DNA of 6,428 bases, taken from Clostridia bacterium. Its GTDB lineage: Bacteria; Bacillota; Clostridia; Oscillospirales; CAG-382. Positions within the stretch are counted from its first letter, which is position 1. Each line of letters starts with the position of its first letter. The stretch covers positions 1 through 6,428 of the forward strand of contig JAGCNA010000234.1 in NCBI GenBank assembly GCA_017646185.1. The letters run 5' to 3'. Positions 3,618 to 6,428 of the stretch are shown in pieces. The notes under the pieces were generated by a model that saw nothing but the letters and a program-made list of their open reading frames with translations, had not been told where the DNA came from and did not search any database. A program made the translations under genes and the position numbers.

Positions 3618-6095
3618 ATGGACAGCGCAATCAAAACACAAAACACCGTAGATATTCCCACCCCCAAAAAGGGCGGTAAATACCTATATTATAAAAAGGC
3701 GTTCTTTTACGCCATCATACTGGGAAGTATTATTATGCTTCCTTTCGTTATCTATGAATGGGTTGGAACAGGCCACCCTATCTTTTTGTTCTTCGGCGAT
3801 TATAACGCACAGCAGATACCTTTTTACGAGCACTGCGTTGAAATGGTGCGGAGCGGCTCTTTGCGTTGGGACTGGCTTACCGACCTTGGCGCAAACTTTA
3901 CGGGCACATATTCCTATTATCTTTTAGGCTCGCCTTTCTTCTGGCTCATGTGTCTGTTCCCTTCTACGTGGGCACCCTACCTTATGGCTCCCATATATAT
4001 TCTTAAATACGGCTGTGCTTCTCTGGTTGCATACACCTATTTAAAGAGATTTGTTAAAAAGCAGGATTACGCCGTTCTGGGCGGATTACTGTACGCATTC
4101 TGCGGTTTTCAGATATACAACACCTTCTTTAACCAGTTCCACGAAGTAGTTGTACTCTTCCCTCTCCTGCTTATAGGTATGGAAGAGCTTGTACAAAACG
4201 ACAGACGAGGCATTTTTGCGCTGGCCGTTGCCGTTAACGCAATGTGCAATTACTTTATGTTTGCGGGACAGGTCGTATTCTGCATAATATACTTCCTTAT
4301 AAGAATATTTGATAAAAACTTTAATATAACCTTTAAAAAGTTCCTGCTTATGGCGTTTGAATCGGTTGTGGGCGTACTGCTTTCCGCAATTCTGTTTTTG
4401 CCTGCGGCTGTGGGAGTTATGGACAACCCCAGACTTGACAGAGTGGGATACGATAACCTTGCAGACGCACTCTTCTGGCAGAAATCCGACGGCGGCATAA
4501 CCTTCGGATTCTTCGGAAAAGAAATTACTCTTTACACCAAGAGATACGGACACATTCTGCAAAGCCTTTTCTTCCCTCCCGATATTGCGTCACGTACCAA
4601 TTTCTATTACGGACACGAGACCCGTTGGGCTTCCAACGCGGCTTGGATACCTATGTTCGGTCTTACCGGCGTATTTGCATTCTTCAGACGGAAAAAGCAG
4701 GGCACTTGGCTTAAGGTGCTGTGCGCGTTCCTTGCGGTATGCTGTCTTGTACCCGTGCTTAACTCTATGTTCTTCCTTTTCAACACCTCATATTACGCCC
4801 GCTGGGTATATATGCTTGTGTTGATGTTTGTGGTTGCCACCATTGTAGCTTTGGACGATCTGAAGACCAACTGGAACGGAAGCGTATGGCTACACTCCGT
4901 GCTGTGTGCCGCCATTGCAATTCCCGTAGGATTTTGCTGGACCACCAAGGACGGAAAAACCACCATGTCCTCCACCCAGTTTTTTGACAGATATTGGGTA
5001 ACTATCCTTATAACCGCCATTTCTTTGGGACTTGTATGGTATTTCATCAAATACGTACGGGGCACATCGAAAGAAGGCAAGATAGCCTTGATAATGACGG
5101 GAATAATTATATGCGTATACGGCATAAACCACATTATATACGGCAAATGCCACTCTTATTCTTCGGATTTCCTTATCGGTCAGGCGATAACGGGAGAGGT
5201 TGAATTGGAAGACCCCGAAGAAGAATTTTACAGAACCGATTTTTACCGTTCAAGCAGTATATCCACCCTTGATAATCTTAGTCTTTACTGGGGATACCCC
5301 GGTGTTGAATGCTTCAATACCATCGTACCCGCTTCCATAATGACATTTTATCCTATGGTTGGCGTTTCACGTTCCGTGGGAAGCCGTGCGGAAGCGAGCA
5401 AATACGGACTCAAAGCATTCCTTTCCGTTAAATATTCCTTTATCGTGGAAAGTAAAAAGGATAAACACAATACAGTAGGCTTCGTTTACAAGGATACCCA
5501 GAACGGATTTGCCATTTACGAAAACGAATATTACCTTAATATGGGCTTTACCTACGATGAATTTATGGTTGAAAGCGAATTCGAAAAATACGCAAAGTCC
5601 GTACGTCATTCCATTTTGTGCACCTATCTTGTAGTTCCCGACGATATGGCGGATTATTACTCACAGTTTATGAAGGAAGTAAAGTTCGTTGACGGAGCTA
5701 AATCCGGCGAAGCTACCTATAAAAACAGCGTGCTGGAAAGACAGGAAAACACCTGCGATAATTTCGAATATAATTCCAAGGGCTTTAAAGCAAGCATTTC
5801 TCTGGATAAACCCAACGTGGTATTCTTCTCCGTTCCTGCGGATAAGGGCTGGTCTGCAACAGTAAACGGCAAGGCTGTGGACGTTAACACCGTAACCTAC
5901 GGCTTTGTAGCGGTTGAATGTGAAGCAGGCGAAAACCAAATTGAATTTACCTACAACACTCCCGGTTTTTCCACCGGCGCAATAGTTACCGTTTGCGGTG
6001 CGCTTATTCTCGGCGTATATCTGGTTATATCCAAATATACCCGCAAAGAGAAAAAGGGCTGTATGCTTACAGACGATTACTATGAACAGATCTGA
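3618..6095 (+). CDS. YfhO-family polytopic membrane protein, probable GT-C-type glycosyltransferase
   Basis: An 825-residue complete member of the YfhO family (PF09586). B. subtilis YfhO acts with CsbB to attach sugar to lipoteichoic acid on the outer face of the membrane, so envelope glycosylation is the best guess; the actual acceptor here is unknown. About fourteen membrane segments can be seen, from 29-49 through about 488-508. A large extracytoplasmic region (about 510-785) and a last membrane segment (about 786-804) with a basic tail KYTRKEKK follow. The first outer loop carries FFGDYNAQQIPFYEH (58-72), whose D61 is the likely GT-C-type acidic residue; FNQFHE (171-176) is another conserved-looking loop. 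The strand-rich end, DKGWSATVNGKAV (742-754) to GENQIEFTYNTPGF (771-784), is a hallmark of the family. No truncation seen. The preceding ATG at 3612 is too close to the ribosome binding site. The 3' end overlaps birA by 14 bases. Confidence 0.9.
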   Translation: MDSAIKTQNTVDIPTPKKGGKYLYYKKAFFYAIILGSIIMLPFVIYEWVGTGHPIFLFFGDYNAQQIPFYEHCVEMVRSGSLRWDWLTDLGANFTGTYSYYLLGSPFFWLMCLFPSTWAPYLMAPIYILKYGCASLVAYTYLKRFVKKQDYAVLGGLLYAFCGFQIYNTFFNQFHEVVVLFPLLLIGMEELVQNDRRGIFALAVAVNAMCNYFMFAGQVVFCIIYFLIRIFDKNFNITFKKFLLMAFESVVGVLLSAILFLPAAVGVMDNPRLDRVGYDNLADALFWQKSDGGITFGFFGKEITLYTKRYGHILQSLFFPPDIASRTNFYYGHETRWASNAAWIPMFGLTGVFAFFRRKKQGTWLKVLCAFLAVCCLVPVLNSMFFLFNTSYYARWVYMLVLMFVVATIVALDDLKTNWNGSVWLHSVLCAAIAIPVGFCWTTKDGKTTMSSTQFFDRYWVTILITAISLGLVWYFIKYVRGTSKEGKIALIMTGIIICVYGINHIIYGKCHSYSSDFLIGQAITGEVELEDPEEEFYRTDFYRSSSISTLDNLSLYWGYPGVECFNTIVPASIMTFYPMVGVSRSVGSRAEASKYGLKAFLSVKYSFIVESKKDKHNTVGFVYKDTQNGFAIYENEYYLNMGFTYDEFMVESEFEKYAKSVRHSILCTYLVVPDDMADYYSQFMKEVKFVDGAKSGEATYKNSVLERQENTCDNFEYNSKGFKASISLDKPNVVFFSVPADKGWSATVNGKAVDVNTVTYGFVAVECEAGENQIEFTYNTPGFSTGAIVTVCGALILGVYLVISKYTRKEKKGCMLTDDYYEQI

Positions 6096-6428
6096 TATTT
6101 TATACTACCCCGAAGTTGATTCCACCAACAAAGCGCTGCGGGAATATCTGCACGTTGCCCGGGAAGGCTTTACAATAGTTGCAGGCAAACAGACAGCAGG
6201 CAGAGGTAGAATGGGCAGAAGCTTTATTTCCCCTGCAGGCGGACTGTATATGAGTCTGGTTTTAAAGCCGGAAAAAGATAATTTTTCGCTTATAACCTCT
6301 GCCGCCGCAGTTGCGGTAACGCAGGTGATATACGAAAAATACGGCGCAAAATGCGGTATTAAATGGGTTAACGATATTATTAAGGACGGCAAAAAGGTTT
6401 GCGGAATTCTGGCGGAAGCTGTTTTTGA
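6082..6428 (+). CDS. birA: Biotin--[acetyl-CoA-carboxylase] ligase, 5' part (window ends inside gene)
   Basis: An open frame of 115 codons runs off the window without a stop. It encodes the catalytic domain of biotin-protein ligase, which makes biotinyl-AMP and transfers biotin to a lysine of carrier domains such as AccB. Seen in order: EVDSTN (11-16), KQTAGRGRMGR (36-46) holding the GRGRxGR adenylate-binding loop, LYMSLVLKP (55-63), KWVNDI (94-99) with the catalytic-site lysine K94, and KVCGILAEAV (105-114). There is no N-terminal DNA-binding domain: the protein starts about ten residues before the STN motif, so this is the enzyme-only class and should not act as a repressor, unless a real start lies further upstream, which the overlap with the YfhO gene makes unlikely. 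ATG 6082 lies 14 bases inside the YfhO gene and has no clear ribosome binding site, which suggests translational coupling. Confidence 0.93.
   Translation, partial: MNRSDILYYPEVDSTNKALREYLHVAREGFTIVAGKQTAGRGRMGRSFISPAGGLYMSLVLKPEKDNFSLITSAAAVAVTQVIYEKYGAKCGIKWVNDIIKDGKKVCGILAEAVF

Noticed and set aside
4086..4562. Minus-strand open frame of 158 codons inside the YfhO gene
   Set aside because: Opposite-strand shadow of a gene with clear family features; no promoter or ribosome binding site seen and the protein resembles nothing I know.
6105..6392. Minus-strand open frame of 95 codons near the right end
   Set aside because: It lies opposite birA, whose catalytic motifs are unmistakable.

Overview
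The window looks like a chromosomal segment of a Firmicute of the class Clostridia, probably an uncultured gut-type Oscillospirales relative. The grounds are moderate GC by eye, strong AGGAGG-type ribosome binding sites, textbook sigma-A promoters, tRNA genes with encoded CCA, and gene families common in that class (Tim44-like poly-glycine membrane protein, YfhO, DUF2809, NIF3/DUF34). This placement is inference from style and gene content; no marker gene fixes it.

Layout. Positions 42-2974 hold a tight four-gene minus-strand operon, in order of transcription: a NIF3/DUF34 metal-binding protein, an unrecognised membrane protein with two PH-like segments, a Tim44-like membrane protein with a 12-glycine run, and a DUF2809 small membrane protein. 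The gaps are 24-26 bases, each carrying a ribosome binding site. A promoter sits just upstream of the first gene (2995-3023) and a hairpin terminator lies just past the last (16-39). Positions 3013-3325 have no protein gene. They hold a terminator-like hairpin, an array of eight or nine short, mutually unrelated hairpins separated by ATGAAG on the left and CTTCAT on the right, and the terminator of a tRNA unit. Positions 3326-3490 hold tRNA-Thr(UGU) and tRNA-Tyr(GUA) in tandem on the minus strand, driven by a consensus promoter. Divergently, a near-consensus promoter drives a complete YfhO-family membrane protein (3618-6095), whose end overlaps the start of a biotin-protein ligase gene (birA) that runs off the window.

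How it fits together. The minus-strand operon encodes one soluble metal protein and three membrane proteins; nothing in it defines a pathway. The YfhO protein probably belongs to cell-envelope glycosylation and BirA to biotin attachment, so their overlap is more likely compact packing than shared function.

The most unusual content is the hairpin array next to the tRNAs, and the tRNA-Tyr gene itself, which has two acceptor-stem mismatches and C instead of U at position 55 of the T-loop. Start codons were corrected from ribosome-binding-site spacing for three genes: DUF2809 (ATG 419), Tim44-like (TTG 1196) and YfhO (ATG 3618).
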